Shown here piece after piece: positions 34,450 through 42,115 of a stretch of 64,000 bases of DNA. The notes beneath the pieces were generated by a model that did not search any database, was not told the origin of the DNA, and saw only the letters and a list, made by a program, of their open reading frames with translations. How positions within the stretch are numbered: the stretch's first letter is position 1; every line of letters starts with the position of its first letter. Made by a program: the position numbers and the translations under genes. Source of the stretch: Microbacterium paraoxydans (GTDB taxonomy: Bacteria > Actinomycetota > Actinomycetes > Actinomycetales > Microbacteriaceae); the NCBI RefSeq assembly GCF_018224615.1, contig NZ_JAGTUK010000004.1, positions 87,546 to 151,545 of the forward strand, given 5' to 3'.

Positions 34450-35700
34450 TCAGACGGTGATGTTGTGGTTGCGGCGGAACAGGTTCTGCGGGTCCCACTG
34501 GCGCTTCACCGCGCGGAGCCGGGCATAACCCTCCTCCGCGTACATGCCGGAGACCGACTCCGACTGCTCCGTGTCGGCGAAGTTGCTGTACTCCGCGAGA
34601 CGCCCGGCGACGATCCGCTGAACGTCCGCGGCGGCCCGCTCGCGGGACGCGTCGTCGAGCAGCCCGGGGACGTCGAACACAGCCGCCATCACGAACCACG
34701 TCGCGGAACGTGCGGGGAACGCGGTCTCCTCCTGCGGCACATCGGCGAAGGCCCCGCCGAGCGAGCGCAGGAACACGACCGACGCGGGATAGGCGGCCCG
34801 GAATGCCACCAGTCGATCGATCAGCTCGTCGTCCAGCGCCGCGACGAGTCCGTTGCCCCCGATGAACCCCGGGGGCTCAGCCGCGTCGTCGCCCTCCGGC
34901 TGAGGCATCTCCATGAGGATGTCGCGGTAGGCCGGCTCCGTGACCTCGCTGCGGACGCCATCGAGCGCCGCGACCGGAGCGATCGCCGCGCGCAGCGCCT
35001 CGGGCTCCGGGCCGGCCCAGACCGCCGTGAGCCGAGCGCCCGCGGGGGCGCTCGGCTCCATCGGCGGCACGTCCATGAAGGTGACGGTGAGCTCGCGCGG
35101 GGCCTCGCGCATCAGGTCGCGCGTCGCCCGCAGCACGGCCGTGGCGTCGCCCTCCACGATGTTCTCCGCGAGAGCGATGCCGGGGAGCCGGTGCGCCTCG
35201 AAGTCGAACCGCGTGACGATGCCGAAGTTGCCGCCGCCGCCGCGCAGTGCCCAGAACAGGTCGGGGTGCGCGTCGGCGGAGGTCTCGACCACCTCGCCGG
35301 ACGCGGTGACGACCTGTGCGCCGACCAGCTGGTCGACCGCGAGGCCCCAGGCGCGCACCATCCAGCCGATGCCGCCGCCGAGCGTGAGGCCGCCCACGCC
35401 GACGCTCGCGGTATCGCCGGAGCTGAGCGCGAGACCGTGGTGAGCCAGTTCTGCGGCGACGTCGCCCCACACGGCACCGCCGCCGATGCGGACCCTGGTG
35501 CCCTCGACCTCGACGGAGGACAGGCCGCCCAGCTCGATGCGGAGGCCGGGCGCCGGAGCGTGCGACCAGGGGCCATGACCGCCCGCGACGACCGTGAGAG
35601 GCACGGGTTCCTGCGCGGCACGGCGGACGAGGTCGGCGACCTCGGAGACGGTGGAGGGACGGTGGACGGTGGGGGAAGGATGCTCGACGCTGTCGGTCAT
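34450..35700 (-). CDS. FAD-binding oxidoreductase of the BBE/PCMH class
   Basis: A 416-residue flavoprotein. The FAD domain has PLTVVAGGHGPWSH (His in the position that binds FAD covalently in this family), LALSSGDTASVGVGGLTLGGGIGWMVRAWGL (cited in part) and WALRGGGGNFGIVT; the C-terminus RQWDPQNLFRRNHNI is the BBE-type ending. No signal peptide, so probably cytoplasmic. Such enzymes oxidise sugars, alkaloid-like compounds or alcohols with oxygen; the substrate is unknown. ATG at 35700 is chosen since TACCGT ends six bases before it, as in a leaderless transcript. Confidence 0.82.
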   Translation of the reverse strand: MTDSVEHPSPTVHRPSTVSEVADLVRRAAQEPVPLTVVAGGHGPWSHAPAPGLRIELGGLSSVEVEGTRVRIGGGAVWGDVAAELAHHGLALSSGDTASVGVGGLTLGGGIGWMVRAWGLAVDQLVGAQVVTASGEVVETSADAHPDLFWALRGGGGNFGIVTRFDFEAHRLPGIALAENIVEGDATAVLRATRDLMREAPRELTVTFMDVPPMEPSAPAGARLTAVWAGPEPEALRAAIAPVAALDGVRSEVTEPAYRDILMEMPQPEGDDAAEPPGFIGGNGLVAALDDELIDRLVAFRAAYPASVVFLRSLGGAFADVPQEETAFPARSATWFVMAAVFDVPGLLDDASRERAAADVQRIVAGRLAEYSNFADTEQSESVSGMYAEEGYARLRAVKRQWDPQNLFRRNHNITV

Positions 35701-35706
35701 GAGCAC

Positions 35707-35712
35707 ACGGTA
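35707..35712 (-). promoter_or_regulatory. -10 box TACCGT, leaderless FAD oxidoreductase gene
   Basis: Exactly six bases separate TACCGT from the ATG at 35700. Confidence 0.45.
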
Positions 35713-35795
35713 GACCCGGGGCCGGACATTGGGGAGTCCCTCTCCCAGACAACGCATAGCTGGCTCCATAGAAATTACATAGGAGATTCCGCAGA

Positions 35796-36533
35796 ATGGT
35801 CGCTATGACCAGCGACCTGCCCGAATTGCGCCGTCCCGACGGCTCCCCTCTGCGCATCCTCGCCGTGGACGACGAGCAGATGCTCACCGACCTGCTCGCC
35901 ATGGCCCTGCGCATGGAGGGATGGGAGGTGCGCACCGCGTCCTCCGGCCTCGAGGCGATCCAGGTCGCCAAGGAGTTCGAACCCGACGCGCTCGTGCTCG
36001 ACATCATGATGCCCGACCTCGACGGGATGTCCGTGCTCAAGCGCCTGCGGGACGCCGGCAACCTCGTGCCCGTGCTGTTCCTCACCGCGAAGGACGCCGT
36101 GGGCGACCGCGTGGCCGGGCTCACCGCCGGCGGCGACGACTACGTGACCAAGCCGTTCAGCCTGGAGGAGGTGATCGCCCGCCTGCGCGCGATCATCCGC
36201 CGCACGGGCCACGCCACCGCCGACGACGGGCAGTCCATCCTCCGCGTCGCCGACCTCACGCTCAACGAGGACAGCCACGAGGTCGTGCGCGACGGGGTCG
36301 AGATCGAGCTGACCGCCACCGAGTTCGAACTGCTGCGCTACCTGATGCGCAACGAGCGCCGCGTGCTGTCGAAGGCGCAGATCCTCGACCGCGTGTGGAG
36401 TTACGACTTCGGCGGCAAGTCCTCCGTCGTCGAGCTGTACATCTCCTACCTGCGCAAGAAGATCGACGCCGGACGCACTCCCCTGCTGCACACCGTGCGC
36501 GGCGTCGGGTACATGATCAAGGCCCCGCAGTGA
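35796..36533 (+). CDS. OmpR/PhoB-family response regulator
   Basis: A 245-residue regulator: receiver domain (about 18-135) with VDDEQ, phospho-acceptor Asp69 in LVLDIMMPDLDG, FLTAKD and GGDDYVTKPF; winged-helix DNA-binding domain (about 150-243) with ELTATEFELLRYLM and VELYISYLRKKID. ATG at 35796 is ten bases from AGGAG (35781-35785); a second ATG at 35805 is less well placed. It is followed by its kinase after 11 bases. The gene pair converges on the flavin electron-transfer unit, a possible target. Confidence 0.93.
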   Translation: MVAMTSDLPELRRPDGSPLRILAVDDEQMLTDLLAMALRMEGWEVRTASSGLEAIQVAKEFEPDALVLDIMMPDLDGMSVLKRLRDAGNLVPVLFLTAKDAVGDRVAGLTAGGDDYVTKPFSLEEVIARLRAIIRRTGHATADDGQSILRVADLTLNEDSHEVVRDGVEIELTATEFELLRYLMRNERRVLSKAQILDRVWSYDFGGKSSVVELYISYLRKKIDAGRTPLLHTVRGVGYMIKAPQ

Positions 36534-36544
36534 CCGGAGCGAGG

Positions 36545-38047
36545 ATGACGCGACGCCCGCTCAGCCTGCAGACGCGGCTGATGACAGCCGTGATCGGCTT
36601 CGTGTCGCTCATCCTCGTCATCGTCGCCGTCATCACCAGCGCCACCCTCGGCAGCACTCTCGAGCAGCAGCTCGACGACAAGGTCAAGGGCTACGCCGCC
36701 ACCATCCGCGACCGGGTCGTCGAGCAGATCGCCCCCTCCGACGCGACCGTCGAGAACATCCTCTACCGCATCGATCCCGTGCCCGGGCTGCTGCTCTCGG
36801 TCGGAAGCCCGGTCGCGGGAGCCACCGGTGTCGCCTTCCACGACAACCGCGCCGAGCTCAGCAATCGCTCGACCACGCTCACCTCCGAACAGCTGCGGCA
36901 GCTCTACGGCACCGTCGCCCTCGGCACCCAGGCCACCATCACGTTCGACGGCATCGGCTCCTACCGCGTCTTCGCGACCACCGCCAGCAACGGGGTCGTG
37001 ATCGTCACGGGACTGCCTCGCGACGAGATCCAGAACCAGCTCACGCAACTGCTCACCGTGATCGTGCTGGCGACCGTGGGCGGCCTGATCCTCCTGGCCC
37101 TCACCACCGCGATCACCATCCGGGTCAGCCTGCGTCCGCTCCGCGCCGTCGCCGCCACCGCCACCCGCGTCGCGAACCAGCAGCTCGATCGGGGCGAGGT
37201 CAGCATCACCGAGCGCGTGCCGCCCACCGAGGCCGACCCGCGCACCGAGACGGGCCTGGTGGGAGCCGCCCTCAACAAGCTGCTCGACCACGTCGACGCC
37301 TCCCTCGCCGCCCGGCAGAAGAACGAGGAGCGCATGCGGCAGTTCGTCGCCGATGCGAGCCACGAGCTGCGCACCCCGCTCGCCTCGATCCGTGGCTACT
37401 CCGAGCTGTCCCTGCGCGCGCTCCGCCAGGCGGGCGCAGCCACCGACCCCGCCAAGGCACCCGAGGCGATCGAGGGCACCACGTCGTCGCTCGAGCGCAT
37501 CCAGGCGCAGTCTCTCCGCATGACCAGGCTCGTGGAGGACCTGCTGCTGCTCGCCCGTCTGGACGAGGGGCGCGAGCTGGTCTACAGCAACGTCGACCTC
37601 GCGCAGCTCGCGCTCGAGGGCCTGTCCGACGCACGGCCGACCGCACCGGAGCACCACTGGAACATCGACGTGCCCGAGGAGCCGGTGCTGATCCTCGGCG
37701 ACGCCGGGCGCATGCACCAGGTGATCGCGAACCTGCTCGCCAACGCCAGGGCACACACTCCTGCCGGGACGACCGTGACGCTCAGCGTGGCCAGGGAAGG
37801 CGACGACGCGGTGCTGCGCGTGCACGACGACGGCCCGGGCATCGACCCCGCGATCCGCGACGAGTTGTTCGCCCGCTTCGCCCGCGGCGACAGCTCCCGC
37901 GCGCGTCAGACGGGCGGCACCGGACTGGGCCTCGCGATCGTCAAGGCCATCGTGGAGGGACACGGCGGCGCGATCGAGGTGGCCAGCGAGCCCGGCGACA
38001 CGACCTTCACGGTGCGCATCCCGGCCGCGCCGGCGGCGGCTCAGTAA
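36545..38047 (+). CDS. Sensor histidine kinase
   Basis: A 500-residue membrane kinase: helix 1 (about 13-33), an extracellular sensor region of about 130 residues, helix 2 (about 168-192), HAMP, a dimerisation helix with the phospho-acceptor His273 in DASHELRTPLASIRGYSEL, and an ATPase domain with NLLANARAHT, DDGPGID and GGTGLGLAIV. ATG at 36545 has GGAGCGAGG immediately upstream; an alternative GTG at 36530 would overlap the regulator stop by GTGA and add five residues. The signal is unknown. The last seven bases overlap the end of the convergent oxidoreductase gene. Confidence 0.92.
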   Translation: MTRRPLSLQTRLMTAVIGFVSLILVIVAVITSATLGSTLEQQLDDKVKGYAATIRDRVVEQIAPSDATVENILYRIDPVPGLLLSVGSPVAGATGVAFHDNRAELSNRSTTLTSEQLRQLYGTVALGTQATITFDGIGSYRVFATTASNGVVIVTGLPRDEIQNQLTQLLTVIVLATVGGLILLALTTAITIRVSLRPLRAVAATATRVANQQLDRGEVSITERVPPTEADPRTETGLVGAALNKLLDHVDASLAARQKNEERMRQFVADASHELRTPLASIRGYSELSLRALRQAGAATDPAKAPEAIEGTTSSLERIQAQSLRMTRLVEDLLLLARLDEGRELVYSNVDLAQLALEGLSDARPTAPEHHWNIDVPEEPVLILGDAGRMHQVIANLLANARAHTPAGTTVTLSVAREGDDAVLRVHDDGPGIDPAIRDELFARFARGDSSRARQTGGTGLGLAIVKAIVEGHGGAIEVASEPGDTTFTVRIPAAPAAAQ

Positions 38048-39624
38048 CCCGCGAACGCGTCGGTCGTGAGGCTGCGCGCCTGCTGCAGCGCGGGCGCCAG
38101 GTCGGCGATCAGCCGCGGCGGCCCGGAGATGAACGCGTGGCGCTCGGCCAGGTCGGGCACGGCGTGCTGCAGCGACCCCGCGTCCAGCCGCGCACCCTGC
38201 GCCCAGGACCAGTGCGCCGGAAGCCCGGCCGGCTCATCGCGCGTGAACACCACGGTCCGCACGCCGGTCTCGGCCAGCTCCTCCCGGAACGCCAGCTCCG
38301 CAGCCTTCGCGGCGACGTACACCAGCACCACGTCGCGCTGCTGCCCCGTGGCCCGCAGCTGCCGGAGCTGCGACACGAAGGGGGTCACGCCGATGCCCGC
38401 GGCGACCATGAGCACGGGCTGGTCACCGCGCGGCAGGACGAAGTCGCCCCAGGTCCCGGTGACGGCGAACGTGGCGCCCGGCTCGGCCGCCGCCAGGGCG
38501 CGCTTGTAGCTCGACGGGTGCTTCTGGTCGCCGTTCTTGTACGCGATGCGGAGGGTGGGCAGGTCGGCGGGGGCGGAGACGATGCTGAACTCGCGCCGCG
38601 TGCCCCTGGCATCCGGGCGGCGATGCGGCACGTCGAGTTCGAGGTACTGCCCCGCGAGGAACCTCACGCGGCCCTTGGCGCGGAACGTGAGCTCCTGCGC
38701 GGTCGGCGTGACGAAGGTGCGACGCTCCAGCACGAGACGCACCGAGCCGCGCAGTGCGAACGCGAAAGCGAGCAGGTTGCCGATCAGGAGTGCGCGCTCC
38801 TGGCCGAGCGTGAAGAGTCCGGCGATCGAGATCGGCCAGCCCGCGAGCACCCCCACCAGAACCGCGACCGCGAGCTGCTGTCGGCGTCGCGGCGGAAGCG
38901 TGAGCGGCTCGGACAGCATGAACGCCCCGAGGAACAGGAACGGCGACTGCAGCACCGCGAAGGACAGCGCCGTGGCGACGTCGAACGGGATGTCGAACTG
39001 CGCGGCCTGCACGGCCTGCCGCACGAGCGACGTGGCCACCGCGACCGCGAGGAACAACAGCACCACGCGCACCTTCTCGGTGCGCCACAGCACGGCGAGC
39101 CCCAGCAGCACGACCGGGATCGCGAGCACGGGCGTGCCCACCCACCACGCGGAGGCCGTTCCCAACCACGAGAACGCGCCGAACGCGCCGAGGATCGACA
39201 CCACAGCCGCGCCGAACGCCGCCGGGTTGAAGATGTGGCGGCCGCGCCACGCGATCACGTACTTCGACACGCTCGCCACCGCGCCCGCGATCGCCAGGCC
39301 CAGCAGCGCCGCGGGCTCCACGCCCGGACGCAGCACGAACAGCAGGATGAGCGCCGTGACGAGCGACGACTCGATGCGCCACGGCAGCCGGAGGATCCGC
39401 TGCGCCACGGCGTCCACGGCCGAGATCACGGCGGCGAGCACCGCGAACGACACCACGAGCTCGAGCGGAGTCGGCGACACGATCACGCCGAACAGCGACA
39501 GCACGAGCGCGATCGCGGCGAGTGCCGTGAGCGCGAACAGCACCAGGCGGTACATCGACAGCGAGCCGAGCACGGCGAGCACCCTCTGGCGCGCGGCGGC
39601 GAAAGACGTGATCACGATCACCAC
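38041..39624 (-). CDS. RnfD/NqrB-like membrane domain fused to an FAD/NAD(P)H oxidoreductase
   Basis: A 527-residue fusion. Residues about 20-290 contain nine or so hydrophobic helices with FNPAAFG (about 139-145) and FMLSEPLTLPP (about 245-255), which correspond to the NPAA and (T/S)DPVTSP motifs of RnfD/NqrB; the SGAT site that carries covalent FMN in those subunits is not visible. Residues about 300-527 form a ferredoxin-reductase type module: RREFSIVSAP (FAD), AAGIGVTPFVSQLRQL (NAD(P)H) and HAFISGPPRLI. I infer that it takes electrons from cytoplasmic NAD(P)H and moves them through the membrane to the flavinylated lipoprotein encoded two genes upstream. Start GTG 39624 or the adjacent GTG 39621. 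Confidence 0.82.
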   Translation of the reverse strand: MVIVITSFAAARQRVLAVLGSLSMYRLVLFALTALAAIALVLSLFGVIVSPTPLELVVSFAVLAAVISAVDAVAQRILRLPWRIESSLVTALILLFVLRPGVEPAALLGLAIAGAVASVSKYVIAWRGRHIFNPAAFGAAVVSILGAFGAFSWLGTASAWWVGTPVLAIPVVLLGLAVLWRTEKVRVVLLFLAVAVATSLVRQAVQAAQFDIPFDVATALSFAVLQSPFLFLGAFMLSEPLTLPPRRRQQLAVAVLVGVLAGWPISIAGLFTLGQERALLIGNLLAFAFALRGSVRLVLERRTFVTPTAQELTFRAKGRVRFLAGQYLELDVPHRRPDARGTRREFSIVSAPADLPTLRIAYKNGDQKHPSSYKRALAAAEPGATFAVTGTWGDFVLPRGDQPVLMVAAGIGVTPFVSQLRQLRATGQQRDVVLVYVAAKAAELAFREELAETGVRTVVFTRDEPAGLPAHWSWAQGARLDAGSLQHAVPDLAERHAFISGPPRLIADLAPALQQARSLTTDAFAGY

Positions 39625-39630
39625 TCTTCC

Positions 39631-40509
39631 CTAGTCCGAGGCCCCACGGCGAGAGCCCTCGACGATGAACAGTTCGGCGGGGAAGCCGGGCGAGCGCTGC
39701 ACGCGCCCATCGGTGCTCATGCGCACCCAGCCGGCACCCCAGGTGGCGGCCAGTGCGGGGCCGCCGTCGAAGAACAGCGCGGTCGCCACGGCGTCGGCGG
39801 TCATCGCGTCCGACGCCAGCGCCCAGGTCGCGGCCCACGTGCGCACGGGCAGGCCGGTGCGGGCATCCAGCACGTGATGCAGGCCGTCACCCCAGGCCCG
39901 TCGGTTCACGGCCGAGGCGCACAGGGCAGCGTCTCCCACCTCGACCACGCCGATCGCCCGCGACGCGTCATACGGATGCTCCAGCGCGACGCGGACACCG
40001 GGGCCCCGCACGCGCAGGTCTCCCCCGGCGTCGACCACGACGTCGCCCGGCACCGCCGTCAGCACCGCCATCACCCGGTCGACCAGGCGGCCCTTGCCCA
40101 CCGCACCCACGTCGAGCAGCGCGGGGGACGCGGCAGTCACGTCCTCCGCCGTCCACGCCACCCGCTGCGTCCACGCGGCAGGAGCCACCCTGGGCTCACC
40201 GGCGACGAGCGTGTAGTCGGGCCCATAGCCGAGCGCCGTCAGGCTGTCGGCGACGAGCGGGTTCACGGCCCCCGCGGTCGCGTCGGACAGGGCCACGTAG
40301 GTGTCGAGCAGGGGTCCGGCGTCAGGCGACCGCAGCGCGCCACCCTCACGCCCGAGCCGGGTCACGTCGGAGTCGGTGCGGAACCGCGACCACGCGCGGT
40401 CGAACACCTCGATCTCCGCCGACACCGCCGAGCGCACCGCCTCGGGAAGCGGCGACGCCGTCTCGATCTCCCAGTGCGTGCCGATCGCCTCGAATCGCCA
40501 TCCCGCCAT
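39631..40509 (-). CDS. apbE: ApbE-family FAD:protein FMN transferase
   Basis: A 292-residue flavin transferase that attaches FMN through a phosphoester bond to Ser/Thr of target proteins. Family motifs: LLDVGAVGKGRLVDRV (FAD pocket), HHVLDARTGLPV and ASDAMTADAVATALFF (Mg-binding Asp and active-site region). It has no signal peptide or lipobox, so unlike many ApbE proteins it seems cytoplasmic, or else is exported by an unseen route. ATG at 40509 lies 15 bases after the stop of the FMN-binding lipoprotein gene, its obvious substrate, and 6 bases separate its stop from the fused oxidoreductase gene. Confidence 0.9.
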   Translation of the reverse strand: MAGWRFEAIGTHWEIETASPLPEAVRSAVSAEIEVFDRAWSRFRTDSDVTRLGREGGALRSPDAGPLLDTYVALSDATAGAVNPLVADSLTALGYGPDYTLVAGEPRVAPAAWTQRVAWTAEDVTAASPALLDVGAVGKGRLVDRVMAVLTAVPGDVVVDAGGDLRVRGPGVRVALEHPYDASRAIGVVEVGDAALCASAVNRRAWGDGLHHVLDARTGLPVRTWAATWALASDAMTADAVATALFFDGGPALAATWGAGWVRMSTDGRVQRSPGFPAELFIVEGSRRGASD

Positions 40510-40524
40510 GACGAAGCCTCTCGC

Positions 40525-40992
40525 TTAGGAGGCGGCCTGCTCCTTGATGGACTCGACCGCGTCGTTGAACCCGCCGCTGGTGAGCGACGAACCGGCGACC
40601 CGGCTCACGTTCAGCTCGTCGATCGGCTTGCCGACGACCTCGTCCGAGATGCCGTCGATGAACTGCCCCTGGTACCGCTCGGTCTCCGGAGCCTGCGGGT
40701 CGCCCGTGACCTCGACCTCGGTCACGACGCCGTCGGCCAGCGTGAGCGTGACCGAGATCTGCTCGACCGTCTCCGGCGTCTGGTACGACCCCTCGGCGGT
40801 ATAGGTACCGTCGGCGTACGAGCCGGAGGCGTCGCCGCCGGACGAGGAGGTCGATTCGGTGGGCTTCGCCGCGGAATCCGACGACTCGGCGGTGTCCGGC
40901 GTGCCGGCGCACCCCGCGAGGACGACCAGTCCCGCCACGCCCAGGAGCGCGGAGCCGGTGCGGACAGAGGTCGGTACGGTCGTTCGGATCAT
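40525..40992 (-). CDS. FMN-binding domain lipoprotein
   Basis: A 155-residue lipoprotein: signal peptide with lipobox LAGC (Cys28), a Ser/Thr/Gly linker (about 30-57), and one FMN_bind domain (about 58-153) starting YADGTYTAEG. The flavinylation site of this family, usually SGAT followed by x-T-S, appears here as AGSSLTSGG (residues 133-141) with Ser136 in the acceptor position, so the acceptor would be Ser rather than Thr. It would sit outside the membrane and carry FMN put on by the ApbE gene next to it. Upstream TACCGT (near 41030, minus strand) is a candidate -10 and CCGGAGG the RBS. Confidence 0.85.
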   Translation of the reverse strand: MIRTTVPTSVRTGSALLGVAGLVVLAGCAGTPDTAESSDSAAKPTESTSSSGGDASGSYADGTYTAEGSYQTPETVEQISVTLTLADGVVTEVEVTGDPQAPETERYQGQFIDGISDEVVGKPIDELNVSRVAGSSLTSGGFNDAVESIKEQAAS

Positions 40993-41073
40993 GGGGGCCT
41001 CCGGGGGTCGGGGTCTGTCGATCCTTCGACGGTAGGGACCGCGCCTATGCGCCGCCTGTGCCGTGCCGATGCG

Positions 41074-42108
41074 TTACGCGTCGCCGCCGAACATGCTCGT
41101 GACGGAACCGTCCTCGAACACCTCGTGGATGGCCCTGGCCAGCAGCGGCGCGATCGGGAGCACCGTGAGCGTGTCCCAGCGACGCGACGCCGACAGCGGG
41201 ATCGTGTCGGTCACCACGACCTCGTCGATCGCGGCGTCCTGCAGTCGCTCCGAGGCCGGGTCGCTGAAGATGGCGTGCGTCGCCGCCACGATCACGCGGT
41301 GCGCGCCGTTGGCCTTGAGCGCCTGCGCCGCCTTCACGATCGTGCCGCCGGTGTCGATCATGTCGTCGACCAGGAGGCACGTGCGGCCCTCGACCGTGCC
41401 GACGATCTCGTGCACCGACACCTGGTTGGCGACCTTCGGGTCGCGGCGCTTGTGGATGATCGCGAGCGGCGCGCCGAGGCTGTCCGACCACGTGTCGGCG
41501 ACGCGGACGCGGCCCATGTCGGGCGACACGACCGTGAGGATCTCGCGGTCCTCCGGGCTGAGCGTGCGCTCGAAGTGGTCGAGCAGCACCGGCTTGGCGA
41601 ACAGGTGGTCGACCGGCCCGTCGAAGAAGCCCTGGATCTGCGCCGCGTGCAGGTCGACGCTCATCACGCGGTCGGCACCGGCGGTCTTGAGCAGGTCGGC
41701 GACCAGGCGGGCGCTGATCGGCTCGCGACCGCGGCCCTTCTTGTCCTGGCGCGAATACGGATAGTAGGGAGCGACGACGGTGATGCGCTTGGCCGACGCG
41801 CGCTTGGCCGCGTCGATCATGATCAGCGTCTCCATCAGCCACTCGTTGACCGGCTCGCCGAAGGTCTGCACGAGGAAGAGGTCGACGCCGCGGATCGACA
41901 CCTCGAAGCGGGCGTAGATCTCGCCCGACGCGAACGTACGGTGCTCGACCGGGGCGATCTCGGTGCCGAGCGCCTCCGCGACGGCCGCCGTCAGCTCGGG
42001 GTGGGAGCGCCCGCCCGCGACGACGAGCCGCTTCTTGGTCTTCGCGATGATGCCGGGGGCCACCCCGTTGTCGCGATCCAGGTCGACCGTCTTCTTCTTC
42101 CGGGCCAT
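41074..42108 (-). CDS. prs: Ribose-phosphate pyrophosphokinase
   Basis: A 344-residue PRPP synthase joining ATP and ribose 5-phosphate, feeding nucleotide, His and Trp synthesis. Motifs: FASGEIYARF, YYPYSRQDKKGRGREPISARL (ATP and metal region, cited in part), SVDLHAAQIQGFF, VVSPDMGRVR and the PRPP loop LLVDDMIDTGGTI. The basic N-terminus (MARKKKTVDL) extends some 20 residues beyond E. coli Prs, as in other actinobacteria. It follows glmU by 7 bases, a conserved gene order. Confidence 0.96.
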   Translation of the reverse strand: MARKKKTVDLDRDNGVAPGIIAKTKKRLVVAGGRSHPELTAAVAEALGTEIAPVEHRTFASGEIYARFEVSIRGVDLFLVQTFGEPVNEWLMETLIMIDAAKRASAKRITVVAPYYPYSRQDKKGRGREPISARLVADLLKTAGADRVMSVDLHAAQIQGFFDGPVDHLFAKPVLLDHFERTLSPEDREILTVVSPDMGRVRVADTWSDSLGAPLAIIHKRRDPKVANQVSVHEIVGTVEGRTCLLVDDMIDTGGTIVKAAQALKANGAHRVIVAATHAIFSDPASERLQDAAIDEVVVTDTIPLSASRRWDTLTVLPIAPLLARAIHEVFEDGSVTSMFGGDA

Positions 42109-42115
42109 GCTCCGC

